A DNA stretch of 64,000 nucleotides from CAZADS01 sp964483985 (GTDB taxonomy: Bacteria; Pseudomonadota; Alphaproteobacteria; Thalassobaculales; Thalassobaculaceae): NCBI GenBank assembly GCA_964483985.1, contig CAZADS010000109.1:1-64000 (forward strand), written 5' to 3'. Every line of letters begins with the position of its first letter. Position 1 is the first letter of the stretch. Below are positions 8,274 to 18,160 of this stretch, in pieces. The notes under the pieces were generated by a model. It searched no databases. It saw only the letters and a list, made by a program, of their open reading frames with translations, and was not told the origin of the DNA. Both the position numbers and the translations under genes were made by a program.

Positions 8274-9905
8274 CTATTGTTCTTGAATATTCAAGGCTCG
8301 TTTTCTCAACAGATATTTTTGTATTTTACCAGTCGATGTTTTAGGCAGCTCGCAAAAAATTACTGTTTTTGGAATTTTGTAACTAGCCAGTGTTTTACGA
8401 CACCACCTTAGGACTTCATCCACAGTTAAGTCGGTACTATTAGAAGTCGGTGTAATAAACGCACACGGACTCTCTCCCCATTTCTCATCCGGACGAGCTA
8501 CGACTGCAGCTTCCATAACTTTGGGGTTTTTATAAAGCGCTTCTTCGATCTCTAACGATGAAATATTTTCACCTCCAGAAATGATAATATCTTTCGATCG
8601 GTCTTTAACCTCCGCATATCCATCAGGATGCATAACCGCAAGATCACCGGTATGGAACCAACCTCTGGCAAAAACTTCTTCCGACGCCTTAAGATTTTTT
8701 AAATAACCTTTCATTACTGTGTTCCCACGGATCCATATTTCCCCGATGGTTTTGCCATCTTTCGGGACATCATCAAAACTTTCGGGATCAACAACTCTAA
8801 ATCCTTCGACTGTAGGGTAACCAACTCCCTGCCGCGACATCCGCAGTGCTTTAGTTTCCAATTCTAATTCGTCCCACTCGGGCGGCCAGGCACAAATGCC
8901 TGATGGCCCGTACGTCTCCGTCAAGCCATAAAGATGCAACACACGAAACCCCATGCGTTCCATTGCTGCTATCACACTACTAGGTGGAGCTGCTCCCCCC
9001 GTAGCTATCTGAACAGGGTGGTCGAAGGCTATTTTCGATTGTTCAGGAGCATGGACAAGCATATTCAAAACAATTGGAGCACCGCACATGTGAGTAACGT
9101 TTTGTTCCCCAATTAATTTAAAAATCAACGGAGGATCAACATTTCGTAAACATATGTGGGTTCCTCCTACCGCGGTTACAGCCCAGGTAAATGTCCACCC
9201 ATTACAATGAAACATTGGAAGTGTCCAAAGATAACGTGTTAAAGAATCAAGTCCAAAGGCTATACCGTTTCCTATTGCATTAAGAAATGCTCCTCGATGG
9301 TGAAACACCACCCCTTTAGGGTTTCCAGTAGTACCAGAGGTATAATTCAGTGCTATCGAATCCCATTCATCTTTGGGGCCAAGCCAATCAAAATCCTCAT
9401 CACCAGTGGCTAAAAAATCTTCATACTCGATACTGCCTATAAGTTTACCGGCTTTTATCAAATCATCATCTATTCCAATAACAAAAGGGGGATCTTTAAT
9501 TTCCTTGATAGCCTTCTCGACCACGTCCGAAAACTCTCTATCCACGAAAATTATCTTCGCCTGTCCATGTTCCAGAATAAATGCAATACTGGCTGGGTCT
9601 AAACGATAGTTAAGTGCGTTCAGGACTCCGCCTGCCATAATTACTCCATAATGGGCCTCCAACATAGCCGGTGTGTTTGGCGCAATAATGGAAACAACAT
9701 CCTTCCCGCCTATGCCTTTTTTAGTAAGGGCAGAAGCTAATCTTCTCGCACGCCCTAAAAATTCACTATAGGTAGTTTGTCTTTTCCCATGAATAATTGC
9801 TATTTTGTCCGGCCACGTTTGCGCGGACCGCTTAAGAAAATCGATGGGCGTCAAGGGAGCATAATTCGCACCATTCGCTTCCAAACCATCCTCGAAAATA
9901 TTCAT
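8274..9905 (-). CDS. Acyl-CoA ligase (AMP-dependent synthetase)
   Basis: This enzyme activates a carboxylic acid to its acyl-CoA through an acyl-adenylate. The 543-residue ANL-superfamily protein contains the AMP-binding P-loop 'YTSGTTGNPKG' (about residue 190), 'HLYGLTETYGPSG' (A5 motif), 'GWFHTGDLAVMHPDGY' (A7), 'DRSKDIIISGGENIS' (A8 hinge) and the C-terminal lysine motif 'LPKTSTGKIQK' (A10). The 'PLTPIDFLKRSAQTWPDKIA' N-terminus is shared with medium-chain and methylmercaptopropionate (DmdB-like) ligases, but the substrate cannot be fixed by eye. The ATG at 9905 is preferred over a TTG one codon upstream. It converges with the P1 peptidase gene. Confidence 0.9.
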   Translation of the reverse strand: MNIFEDGLEANGANYAPLTPIDFLKRSAQTWPDKIAIIHGKRQTTYSEFLGRARRLASALTKKGIGGKDVVSIIAPNTPAMLEAHYGVIMAGGVLNALNYRLDPASIAFILEHGQAKIIFVDREFSDVVEKAIKEIKDPPFVIGIDDDLIKAGKLIGSIEYEDFLATGDEDFDWLGPKDEWDSIALNYTSGTTGNPKGVVFHHRGAFLNAIGNGIAFGLDSLTRYLWTLPMFHCNGWTFTWAVTAVGGTHICLRNVDPPLIFKLIGEQNVTHMCGAPIVLNMLVHAPEQSKIAFDHPVQIATGGAAPPSSVIAAMERMGFRVLHLYGLTETYGPSGICAWPPEWDELELETKALRMSRQGVGYPTVEGFRVVDPESFDDVPKDGKTIGEIWIRGNTVMKGYLKNLKASEEVFARGWFHTGDLAVMHPDGYAEVKDRSKDIIISGGENISSLEIEEALYKNPKVMEAAVVARPDEKWGESPCAFITPTSNSTDLTVDEVLRWCRKTLASYKIPKTVIFCELPKTSTGKIQKYLLRKRALNIQEQ

Positions 9906-10010
9906 CAAGTCCCACTTTTATAATTTTGTTGATTGGTTTTTACTCATCTGTTGTATTAGCTAAACGGCATTACTCTTACAATAAAAATTAGATTGGTTGC
10001 GAGTAGTAAG

Positions 10011-10652
10011 ATGATAAAGATTGATCTTTTCTCAGATGTAATTTGTCCGTGGTGTTTTATTGGGAAAAGACGTTTTGAAAAAGCTGTTCTGCAACGCCCT
10101 AATATTAAAACCCAAATCGAATGGCAAGCTTTTCAATTAAATCCTAATATGCCGATTTCAGGAATGTCCCGTAAAGATTATATTGAAGCTAAATTTGGCG
10201 GATCTGCCCGCGCGAAATTAGTTTTTAATAACATTGCGCGAGCAGGCGAATCAGAAGGTATAAAATTCTCGTTCGAAAAAATTCAGCGAACTCCCAATAC
10301 GACGTCGGCACATCGACTTATAGCGTGGGCAAATGTCCTTGATCGTGGGAACATCATGGTAGAAAATTTATTTCGCGCCTATTTTTTTGAAGGTCAAGAT
10401 ATTGGAAATATAAACATTCTCTCCGAAATAGCCAGAGATACCGGTCTCGATTCTAAAGAAGCGAAGATGTACCTCGAATCAAGTTTTGGAATAGCAGAAA
10501 TAACTTCCCAAACCCAATTAGCGTATTCAAAAGGAATCACCGGTGTGCCTTGTTTCATATTTAACGGTAAATATTCAATATCGGGAGCTCAGGTCTCAGA
10601 AGCATTTTTGCCTTTTTTTGATTTAGATCAAGATACATATTATAATCTTTAA
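10011..10652 (+). CDS. DsbA family oxidoreductase (FrnE-like)
   Basis: A thioredoxin-fold protein with an inserted helical domain, 213 residues from the chosen ATG. The N-terminal 'IDLFSDVICPWCFIGKRRFE' contains the CPWC redox motif (about C12 and C15), and 'GITGVPCFIFNGKYSISGAQ' is the cis-Pro loop of FrnE and 2-hydroxychromene-2-carboxylate-isomerase-like proteins. No signal peptide is visible, so it is probably cytoplasmic, with disulfide isomerase or glutathione-linked oxidoreductase activity. An upstream TTG at 9993 would add six residues not seen in the family, so the ATG is preferred. It stands alone, converging with mfd. Confidence 0.88.
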   Translation: MIKIDLFSDVICPWCFIGKRRFEKAVLQRPNIKTQIEWQAFQLNPNMPISGMSRKDYIEAKFGGSARAKLVFNNIARAGESEGIKFSFEKIQRTPNTTSAHRLIAWANVLDRGNIMVENLFRAYFFEGQDIGNINILSEIARDTGLDSKEAKMYLESSFGIAEITSQTQLAYSKGITGVPCFIFNGKYSISGAQVSEAFLPFFDLDQDTYYNL

Positions 10653-10679
10653 TTAAATATTCATTATGACTTGAATTGC

Positions 10680-13600
10680 TTAAGCTGCTAGTTCAGCCAA
10701 ATCTCGGATAACCTTTGTAAGCTTCCGAACTCTTTCTTCTGGGTCGTTCCACATTTGACGATAAACGAGTTTATGATCTGCTCTTAATTTCGCAAATCGA
10801 TTTTCACGACCAAGAAATTCTACCAATCCGGATAAATTTTCAAATTCATCATTTCGAAAAGACAGGATAGCGCCTTTCGGTCCCGCTTCTACTTTTTCAA
10901 TCCCGGCAGTTCGGCAAAGTTGTTTAATTCCGATAATTTTCAATAAATTCTCTACTTCTTGAGGGATCTTCCCAAATCTATCCTCAAGCTCTCCCCCAAA
11001 TTCATTAATAGCAACTGAGTCTTCAAGATTAGCTATTCGACGGTAGATACTAAGGCGAACAGTAAGATCGGGCACGTAGGAATCCGGTATAAAAACCGGC
11101 ATTCCTAGGGAAATTTGTGGAACCCATTGCTCCTTTACTTTTACTAAATCAACTTTCGTTTCTTTTGCAGCTACCACGGCCTCATTAAGTAAATGTTGGT
11201 ATAATTCGATCCCAACTTCTTTAATTTGACCTGACTGTTCCTCCCCTAAAAGATTACCCGCACCACGAATATCCATGTCGTGACTTGCTAAACTGAATCC
11301 TGCCCCTAAATTATCAAGCGTCTGCATTGCTTCTAATCTTCGCCTAGCATTCGCCCTCAATAACTTATTCGGATGTGTTGTTAAGTAAGCATAAGCGCGC
11401 GTCTTTGATCTCCCTACTCTTCCCCGCAATTGATACAACTGCGCCAAGCCAAACATATCCGCTCGATGTATAATTATCGTATTCGCATTGGGGATATCCA
11501 GTCCTGACTCTATGATATTGGTGCTAAGCAAAACATCAAAGGCTCCGTCACAAAACGCACTCATCACAGTTTCTAATTCCGCGCTTACCAAACGCCCATG
11601 TGCGGTTCCAACTTTTACATCGGGAACCAATTTAGTGATACGGTCGTAGACTCGGGGAAGGTCTTCAACCCTGGGGCAAACGTAAAATGTCTGTCCACCC
11701 CTATTTCGCTCACGCTGTATAGCCTCCTTGATAACCATTCCGTCAAATGGCATGACGAATGTTCTAACAGATAACCTGTCAACCGGCGGAGTGGCGATCA
11801 ACGAAAGATCCCTAACCCCTGTCAACGCGAGTTGTAAAGTTCGCGGAATAGGCGTGGCGGTTAATGTTAAAACATGAATATTTGAACGCAATTCTTTAAG
11901 GCGCTCTTTTTGTGCAACACCAAAATGTTGTTCTTCATCTATTATTAAGAGAGCTAAATTGTTAAAATCAACCGATTTTCCCAAAAGCGCGTGGGTGCCA
12001 ATAATTATATTACAATCTCCTGACGCAATCTCACTACGTACCTGACCGGCCTCCTTAGTATTAATTAAGCGGGATAGTTGGCGTATTTTGACTGGTAAAT
12101 GCTGAAATCTATCCCTAAACACTTGAAAGTGCTGCCGGCATAAAAGAGTGGTGGGGGCAACTACTGCTACCTGAAACCCCTCCATCGCTACAACCATCGC
12201 CGCTCTTAATGCTACTTCGGTTTTACCGAATCCAACGTCTCCGCAAACCAAACGATCCATAGGACGACCCTTTGCAACATCATCAAGAGTATCTGCAATT
12301 GCAGTGATCTGATCATCCGTTTCATTGTAGGGGAACCTGGAACAAAATTCGTCGTAAACACCAGCCACTGGCCTCACGCGCTCTGTCGAGTTTAATTTTC
12401 TCTCCGCGGCAATACGAATAAGGCTTGTCGCCATATCCCTCAATCGTTTTTTTACACGCGCTTTTCGCGCCTGCCACGCAAGACCCCCTAATTTATCCAA
12501 AATAGCGTTGCTTGCCTCAGAGCCATAACGTGAAAGGAGATCTATATTTTCCACTGGTAAAAACAGTTTATCACCGCCTAAATACAATAACCGCAGGCAA
12601 TCGTGAGGAGCTCCCCCAATCTCTAAAGTCTCTAAAGCCTCGTATTGACCAATTCCATGCTCATCATGAACTACATAGTCACCCTCACTCAATGAAGAAA
12701 TTTCTTGAAGAAATTCCTCCCCTTTTCGTCGTTTACGCCGAGACGGTCTAATTAAACGTTCACCTAAAATATCGGTTTCAGTAATAAATATAGAATTGTC
12801 TGTAGTGAAGCCTTGTTCAATCGGCAAATTAATTGCCGCTACAGTTTCGCTTGGTTGATCTAAGACATTCTGATAAGTATCAGCCTCCACAACATTATCA
12901 ATACCATTTTCCTTCAATAGTGAGATTAAACGACTTCTAGATCCGGAAGTAAAAGCGCACAAAATTACTTTTCGTCCTTTTTTTATCTCTTTGGATACTC
13001 TCGAACTCACAGCTTTATACAAATTAAGATTGGGATTCGTTCGCTCTGTTACAAAATTGGCACCAGTCCCAGTTCGACTGGCGATTACACTGATGCCTTT
13101 ATTTAGAGATGATTGCGGTATTGCAAACTTATTAAACTGATAAATGGTGCTTTCACGCCGACAGCTCTGAAATTCATCGCTATCCAAATAAAGTAAATTG
13201 GGTGGTACAGGCCGGTAAATTGATCCGACATCATCTATTTTTTGCTCATTTATAGTTTGCCGACTTTCAAAATACTCCTGAATTAGCTCAAACCGAGCAG
13301 CCGCAATATTTTCTGCCTGATCATCGAAACTCACGGCACTAAATATCTTGTAGTCAAATAAAGTTTCCAATTTTCTGTGAAATAGAGGAAGCCAATGCTC
13401 CATCCCCACATGCCGTCTTCCCTCACTTATCGAAACATAAATTGGATCGTTAGATATCTCGGCACCAAAGTTCTTCCTGTATTCATTCCGAAATCTCTGA
13501 ATGCTTTTTTCATCTAACAGCAATTCTGCTACAGGACGTAATTTTATCATTGTTTTTGTGCCGACGGTGCGTTGCGTAAATGGATCAAAAACTCGAATTT

Positions 13601-14171
13601 GGTCTAATTCATCACCAAAAAAATCTAATCTAATTGGTTCAGATACTGTCGATGGAAAAAGATCAAGTATGCCCCCTCGTATTGCGTACTCCCCCGGTTC
13701 TCTTACAGTCGCCGTCCTCCAAAAACCATTGTGTTCCAAAAACTTTATCAATTCTTCAATAGGGTATCTTTTCCCAATCTCTAACAATTTTAAACTATTT
13801 GTAAAAAACGACTTAGGAGGAAGTCTTTGGGTCACTGCGTTAACCGTTGTAAGTAAAATTAACTGATCCGTTTGACTTCGTTCACTTAGAGAAGCTAGCG
13901 CTTCCAAACGATGACTTGTAATCTCACTATTAGGTGAAACACGATCGTATGGAAGGCAATCCCACGCAGGGAAATTAAGGATGGTCGTTTCAGGTGCAAA
14001 AAATTTAAGACATCGATGTAACGATTCCAACCTTGCATCGTCCCGGCATACGTGCATGAGGCAGCAATGATGGTTTGCGATCTCTGCCAGGTAACGAGCA
14101 TCCCATCCATCTGGAACACCAACAAGTTTGACGAGGTCCGCCGGACGCTGCTTTTCTAATTTAATTTCCAA
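10680..14171 (-). CDS. mfd: Transcription-repair coupling factor Mfd
   Basis: Mfd removes RNA polymerase stalled at DNA damage and recruits UvrA. The 1163-residue protein has the expected order: UvrB-homology region ('GGILDLFPSTVSEPIRLDFFGDELDQIR', cut here as two known blocks), a CarD-like RNA polymerase interaction domain ('EGDYVVHDEHGIGQYEALE'), and a RecG-like translocase with 'VCGDVGFGKTEVALRAA' (Walker A), 'IIDEEQHFG' (Walker B), 'TLTATPIPRTLQLA' and 'QLRGRVGRS'. A C-terminal D7 domain follows. The start is TTG, immediately after sdhE (3-nt gap), so the two genes are probably co-transcribed. uvrA lies elsewhere in the window (30.6 kb), so both partners are present. Confidence 0.96.
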   Translation of the reverse strand: MEIKLEKQRPADLVKLVGVPDGWDARYLAEIANHHCCLMHVCRDDARLESLHRCLKFFAPETTILNFPAWDCLPYDRVSPNSEITSHRLEALASLSERSQTDQLILLTTVNAVTQRLPPKSFFTNSLKLLEIGKRYPIEELIKFLEHNGFWRTATVREPGEYAIRGGILDLFPSTVSEPIRLDFFGDELDQIRVFDPFTQRTVGTKTMIKLRPVAELLLDEKSIQRFRNEYRKNFGAEISNDPIYVSISEGRRHVGMEHWLPLFHRKLETLFDYKIFSAVSFDDQAENIAAARFELIQEYFESRQTINEQKIDDVGSIYRPVPPNLLYLDSDEFQSCRRESTIYQFNKFAIPQSSLNKGISVIASRTGTGANFVTERTNPNLNLYKAVSSRVSKEIKKGRKVILCAFTSGSRSRLISLLKENGIDNVVEADTYQNVLDQPSETVAAINLPIEQGFTTDNSIFITETDILGERLIRPSRRKRRKGEEFLQEISSLSEGDYVVHDEHGIGQYEALETLEIGGAPHDCLRLLYLGGDKLFLPVENIDLLSRYGSEASNAILDKLGGLAWQARKARVKKRLRDMATSLIRIAAERKLNSTERVRPVAGVYDEFCSRFPYNETDDQITAIADTLDDVAKGRPMDRLVCGDVGFGKTEVALRAAMVVAMEGFQVAVVAPTTLLCRQHFQVFRDRFQHLPVKIRQLSRLINTKEAGQVRSEIASGDCNIIIGTHALLGKSVDFNNLALLIIDEEQHFGVAQKERLKELRSNIHVLTLTATPIPRTLQLALTGVRDLSLIATPPVDRLSVRTFVMPFDGMVIKEAIQRERNRGGQTFYVCPRVEDLPRVYDRITKLVPDVKVGTAHGRLVSAELETVMSAFCDGAFDVLLSTNIIESGLDIPNANTIIIHRADMFGLAQLYQLRGRVGRSKTRAYAYLTTHPNKLLRANARRRLEAMQTLDNLGAGFSLASHDMDIRGAGNLLGEEQSGQIKEVGIELYQHLLNEAVVAAKETKVDLVKVKEQWVPQISLGMPVFIPDSYVPDLTVRLSIYRRIANLEDSVAINEFGGELEDRFGKIPQEVENLLKIIGIKQLCRTAGIEKVEAGPKGAILSFRNDEFENLSGLVEFLGRENRFAKLRADHKLVYRQMWNDPEERVRKLTKVIRDLAELAA

Positions 14172-14174
14172 CCG

Positions 14175-14438
14175 TTATTCCGTAAAGCTAAACTGTTGCA
14201 AAAGATCTAATACATCACTTTGATACTCCAGGGGAACATTCTCCATTTTGGTTATCCATTTATAAAGCCTTGGATCCTCAATTTTTAATAAAGTTTCATA
14301 TGTCGTTAGTTGCTCCATAGTCAAATTTGCTAAATGCGTCCTCGCAAACTTTCCAAGTAGTAAATCTGTTTCTTTTGTTCCCGTATATGCGCTACGATAT
14401 AGAAGCTTTTTACGAAGCTCTTGCAATTCCGTCGACAT
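14175..14438 (-). CDS. sdhE: FAD assembly factor SdhE
   Basis: A small (87-residue) protein that promotes covalent flavinylation of succinate dehydrogenase SdhA. The family RGxxE signature region appears here as 'LLYRSAYTGTKETDLLLGKFA', in which the motif Gly is replaced (R-S-A-Y-x-G-x-x-E), the form I recall for alphaproteobacterial and mitochondrial SDHAF2-like proteins. 'YETLLKIEDPRLYKWI' is the conserved second half. A clear AGGGGA Shine-Dalgarno precedes the ATG. It sits directly upstream of mfd and is divergent from recG. Confidence 0.92.
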   Translation of the reverse strand: MSTELQELRKKLLYRSAYTGTKETDLLLGKFARTHLANLTMEQLTTYETLLKIEDPRLYKWITKMENVPLEYQSDVLDLLQQFSFTE

Positions 14439-14653
14439 CGGAATCCCCTAGGTTATAAAATAAAAACAACGATATAACTCTTTTAATCCTGTTATGAAAA
14501 TTAATCCTGATTCGAAAAACTTTTCCAGCTTGAAATTTACTTAATTGAATCACTACGATTACGGACAGGAATAATTCGCTACACGAAAGAAAAAGGGTTA
14601 TTCTGGTTAATAAAGCCAATAACTTCAACAAATTAGATAATTTCTGGAACATC

Positions 14654-16735
14654 ATGAGACCTGAAATACTTTTCCCACTTTTTAATTCTAATACAAAACT
14701 TCAGGGAGTTGGACAACGTATGGCCCCACTCCTTACATCAATTGCGGGTCCTAATATAATTGACTTATTGTGGTTAAACCCTACTGGTATAATAGATCGC
14801 AGTTTTTCCCCGACAATATCCAGCGCTCCTGATGGAGAAATTTGCACTATCTCTGTGGAAATCAACAAACATCAATCTCCAACCAATAAGCGTCGACCAT
14901 ATTTGGTTCACTGCTCAGATGGTACAGGATCAATACATGTCATTTTTTTTAATGCTAACAAAGAATATGTTAGAAATGCTTTACCAGTAGGAGAAACTCG
15001 GATCATTAGCGGAAAAATCGAGTATTTCCGAGATCAATGCCAAATGATCCATCCCGATTATATTCTGGCTCCGGAGATGACTAATACTATACAAAAATTC
15101 GAGCCCGTTTATCCACTAACTCAAGGTTTATCATTAAAAGTTCTCCTTAAAATCATTCGCCAGTCTCTCCAGTATATTCCAACGCTTCCTGAATGGTTAG
15201 ATGACAATTTTCTATCTGAACAGCAGTGGGGTTCTTGGGATAATTGTATGGAGGCACTTCATAATCCAATCTCGCTTAAAGATTTAGAACCTAATGCACC
15301 CGCCAAAGCACGATTAGCGTATGATGAATTATTAGCCAACCAGTTGGCCCTAGCCTTGATTAGACAGAATCAAAAACACCAAAATGGTCGCCAGACTTCT
15401 AAAACCAATGTTTTACGTTCAAAAGCAATAAAAATACTCCCGTTTAAATTAACTGATGATCAAAATATAGCGCTAGCTGAAATCATTTCCGATATGGCAA
15501 ACAAAACTAGGATGCTCCGTTTGCTGCAGGGCGACGTAGGAAGTGGAAAAACGATCGTCGCTTTCCTGTGTATGCTTGATGCCATTGAATCCGGTCATCA
15601 AGTCGCTCTTATGACCCCAACAGAAATTCTAGCACGCCAGCATTATAATACCATTGAGTCTTATACGTCCCATTTGAAATTAAATACGACATTGCTAACA
15701 GGAAGAGACAAAGGAATTGCACGAGATAAATTACTAACTAATTTGAAGTCTGGAAAAATAAATATTCTAATTGGTACCCACGCTCTATTCCAAGAAGATG
15801 TGGAATTTAACGATTTGGCATTTGCGGTCATAGACGAACAGCACCGTTTTGGAGTCCATCAGCGTTCGTCTTTCACGGAGAAAGGAAGCGGCCTGGATCT
15901 GTTGGTTATGACAGCTACACCAATCCCAAGAACCTTAGCGATGACAACATTTGGTGATTTAGATATATCTAAAATAAAGGAAAAACCGCGGGGACGAGAA
16001 TCTATAATTACAAGAGCTATTCCCTATGAACGATTATCCGAAATTATTTCAGCTATTGGGAGAACGATAGAGACTGGTGCAAAAACATATTGGATATGCC
16101 CATTAGTTGAAGAATCAATAAACAGTGATATTGCTGCTGCAAATGACCGTTATCAAATGCTTTGTAATATTTTTGGAAATAAAGTTGGACTTATCCATGG
16201 TCGAATGCCTGCCGATGAAAAAGATAATGTTATCTGTGCCTTTCGCTCTGGGAATATCGATATCCTTGTCGCGACTACTGTGATCGAAGTAGGTGTCGAC
16301 ATCCCAAATGCTTCAATTATCGTTATAGAACATGCTGAACGATTTGGACTGGCTCAATTACATCAATTGAGAGGACGAGTCGGTCGAAGTAATGTCAAAT
16401 CATCATGTATTTTACTATACCGGAATCCATTAAATCCGATTGCCCGAGCGCGTTTGCAGGTTATCCGAAACACGCAGGATTGATTCTTAATCGCCTAGGA
16501 GGACCTTATACTTCGTTGTTCTGGAGAATTTCTAGGCTCACGCCAAAGTGGATTGCCTTCCTTTCGACTTGCCGATTTGCCGCACCATAACCAGCTGTTA
16601 ATAAGAGCCAGAGTGGATGCGCGTTCTATTCTCGCTAACGATCCAGAACTTAAAACTGATCGAGGCCAATCTCTAAGAGTATTATTAAATTTATTCGAAC
16701 GGGACGTAGTTATCCGGTATCTCAAAAGCGATTGA
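14654..16735 (+). pseudogene. recG: ATP-dependent DNA helicase RecG, interrupted by two in-frame stop codons
   Basis: RecG remodels stalled replication forks and branched DNA. The frame from 14654 gives wedge/OB-fold sequence, then 'LLQGDVGSGKTIVAFLC' (Walker A), 'AVIDEQHRFGVHQR' (DEQH box), 'VMTATPIPRTLAMTTFGD' and 'QLRGRVGRS'. Translation ends at TGA 16481–16483, after 609 residues. The same frame continues: 'FLIA', TAG at 16496–16498, then 'EDLILRCSGEFLGSRQSG' and a normal RecG C-terminus to 16735, for a total of 693 codons, the usual length. By family comparison the TGA replaces a Gly and the TAG a Glu (…DGFxIAExDLxLRG…); a Cys replaces the Gly after LR. Each is a single G-to-T change. 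It is either a real pseudogene or an artefact; truncation would remove the conserved TRG-motif region. Confidence 0.85.
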
Positions 16736-16777
16736 GCATTTCTAAAACTAAATATCTGCGGCAACTGATGAACAACT

Positions 16778-17581
16778 TTATGTTTCTTTCATGCCGTTAT
16801 CTCTAAATGAAGGTGAATCTATATTTAAACCTCCATCCGTAACTGAAGCCGGAGGATCATTCCGTAAAGCCAGTGCTTTATTACCCGCAAAAATCACTGG
16901 TTGTTCTTGCATTTCAATCGGTCTTCTATCCGGTGGGGTTACAATCGCAGTAGAGACCAACATTTTAAACCCATCCTCTGAAGACATGTTCAAATAATAA
17001 AGATCCTTCTTAGGTACAAATAATAAAAATCCAGACGTAGGATTCGGAGTGGTAGGGACAAATACATTCACCAAATCTGCATCTATAATATTTTGGACTT
17101 CCCCAGTAGTGTTGCCGGTAACAAAGCCCATGGTCCATATTCCTCTTCTCGGATATTCAAGTAAAACAACATGCCGAAACGCATTGGATTTTTGCGCCAG
17201 TACTGTCTCCATAATCTGCTTTACGGCCCCATAAATACTTCTTACTATCGGCATGCTTGCCATGATTTGTTCGCTTAAACGAACCAACCAACGGCCCATT
17301 AAACCGGCCGCCAACCATCCAATGAGGACAAGAACGAATACAGCGATGACTAAACCCAGCCCTGGAAGTGTTATCGGCAGATAAGTTTCGGGGTTGTATC
17401 GATCGGGTATCAAGGGAACCAACTGATTATCAAAAAAATTAATAATCCCCCAAGTGAGCCACAATGTTATTCCAATTGGAGCAGTGACTAAAATTCCAGT
17501 CAAAAGGTAAGCTCGTGCTCTACTAAATAATGTGCGTCGAGGAATACGATTAACTGGTTGTTTTGGTTTATCAATCACCAT
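16778..17581 (-). CDS. DUF502 family membrane protein
   Basis: A 267-residue protein of the DUF502 family. Two hydrophobic segments are visible ('LLTGILVTAPIGITLWLTW' at about 25–43 and 'LGLVIAVFVLVLIGWLAAGL' at about 75–94). Between and after them are family signatures: 'MASMPIVRSIYGAVKQIMET', 'VVLLEYPRRGIWTMGFVTG', 'VFVPTTPNPTSGFLLFVPK'. The role is not established. The start at 17581 (ATG) is preferred to TTG codons just upstream. It converges with recG, an arrangement I recall from other alphaproteobacteria. The C-terminal 60 residues are variable and polar. Confidence 0.85.
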   Translation of the reverse strand: MVIDKPKQPVNRIPRRTLFSRARAYLLTGILVTAPIGITLWLTWGIINFFDNQLVPLIPDRYNPETYLPITLPGLGLVIAVFVLVLIGWLAAGLMGRWLVRLSEQIMASMPIVRSIYGAVKQIMETVLAQKSNAFRHVVLLEYPRRGIWTMGFVTGNTTGEVQNIIDADLVNVFVPTTPNPTSGFLLFVPKKDLYYLNMSSEDGFKMLVSTAIVTPPDRRPIEMQEQPVIFAGNKALALRNDPPASVTDGGLNIDSPSFRDNGMKET

Positions 17582-17844
17582 CAAGTCCAATTCACTTAAA
17601 ATATTTTAAAACTTCGGAAAACTTTTATAACACCGGTATAAACTTAGCATCATCGAACGACAACCTGCTCAATAACATCTGTCGTTGCCTTGCGCCAAAC
17701 GCCTTAGCTGAATGTTTGTGCATTTTGGAAGTTTTACTAATCCCCAAAACTAGTTCAGAAGTAATAACTACAACACGCCGAGTATTGCAAACGCCGTAGC
17801 TTATTCCTGTGCAATTGGATTTAATTGCTTTTTATTAAGTTTAT

Positions 17845-18150
17845 TTAATGAAGCTGCTTGTTAACCCTGCGCTCGACTAACGCTAGAATTTCTGCCCGCC
17901 GAGCCCCGTTATCTGCCATTGCCATTTTAAATAACCGAGAAGCATCATTTTCGGAGGGCCGTGGCAATTCTACTCCTATTTGATCAAAAGCTACTCGCTC
18001 AGCAGCCATCAATACTTCGGGGGAAATACGCGCTCTAATTTTTCTAATCATAGCTAAAATTTTAGCACGGTCATCTACCGGTTTATTAGCAACCTTCCTA
18101 ACTGCAGTCCGTTTGGAATTTTTGGTTAACTTAGATTTGAAAAAAAACAT
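17845..18150 (-). CDS. Hypothetical protein, 101 residues
   Basis: I do not recognise this protein. It starts with a short hydrophobic-basic N-terminus (MFFFKSKLTK), is rich in Lys/Arg over the first 50 residues, and continues with predicted helices including 'EVLMAAERVAFDQIG' and 'RRAEILALVERRVNKQ'. The start is taken as the ATG at 18150, ten bp after the stop of the upstream small gene, because an in-frame codon further upstream would overlap that gene. The spacing suggests a two-gene transcript with 18161–18484. Codon use looks like that of neighbours, which supports a real gene. Confidence 0.6.
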   Translation of the reverse strand: MFFFKSKLTKNSKRTAVRKVANKPVDDRAKILAMIRKIRARISPEVLMAAERVAFDQIGVELPRPSENDASRLFKMAMADNGARRAEILALVERRVNKQLH

Positions 18151-18160
18151 CAATTCACCA

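Noticed and set aside
8223..8411. 62-codon plus-strand frame after the P1 peptidase
   Set aside because: It is antisense to the acyl-CoA ligase C-terminus, which has intact motifs.
16405..16735. Frameshift in recG
   Set aside because: The downstream part of RecG (16553–16735) is in exactly the same frame as the upstream part (distance from 14654 divisible by 3). The interruption is by two nonsense codons, not a frameshift.
17625..17723. 32-codon frame (MHKHSAKAFGARQ…) between the DUF502 gene and the small hypothetical gene, minus strand
   Set aside because: The open frame extends upstream with protein-like residues, but there is no start codon or ribosome site in the right place and no family resemblance.
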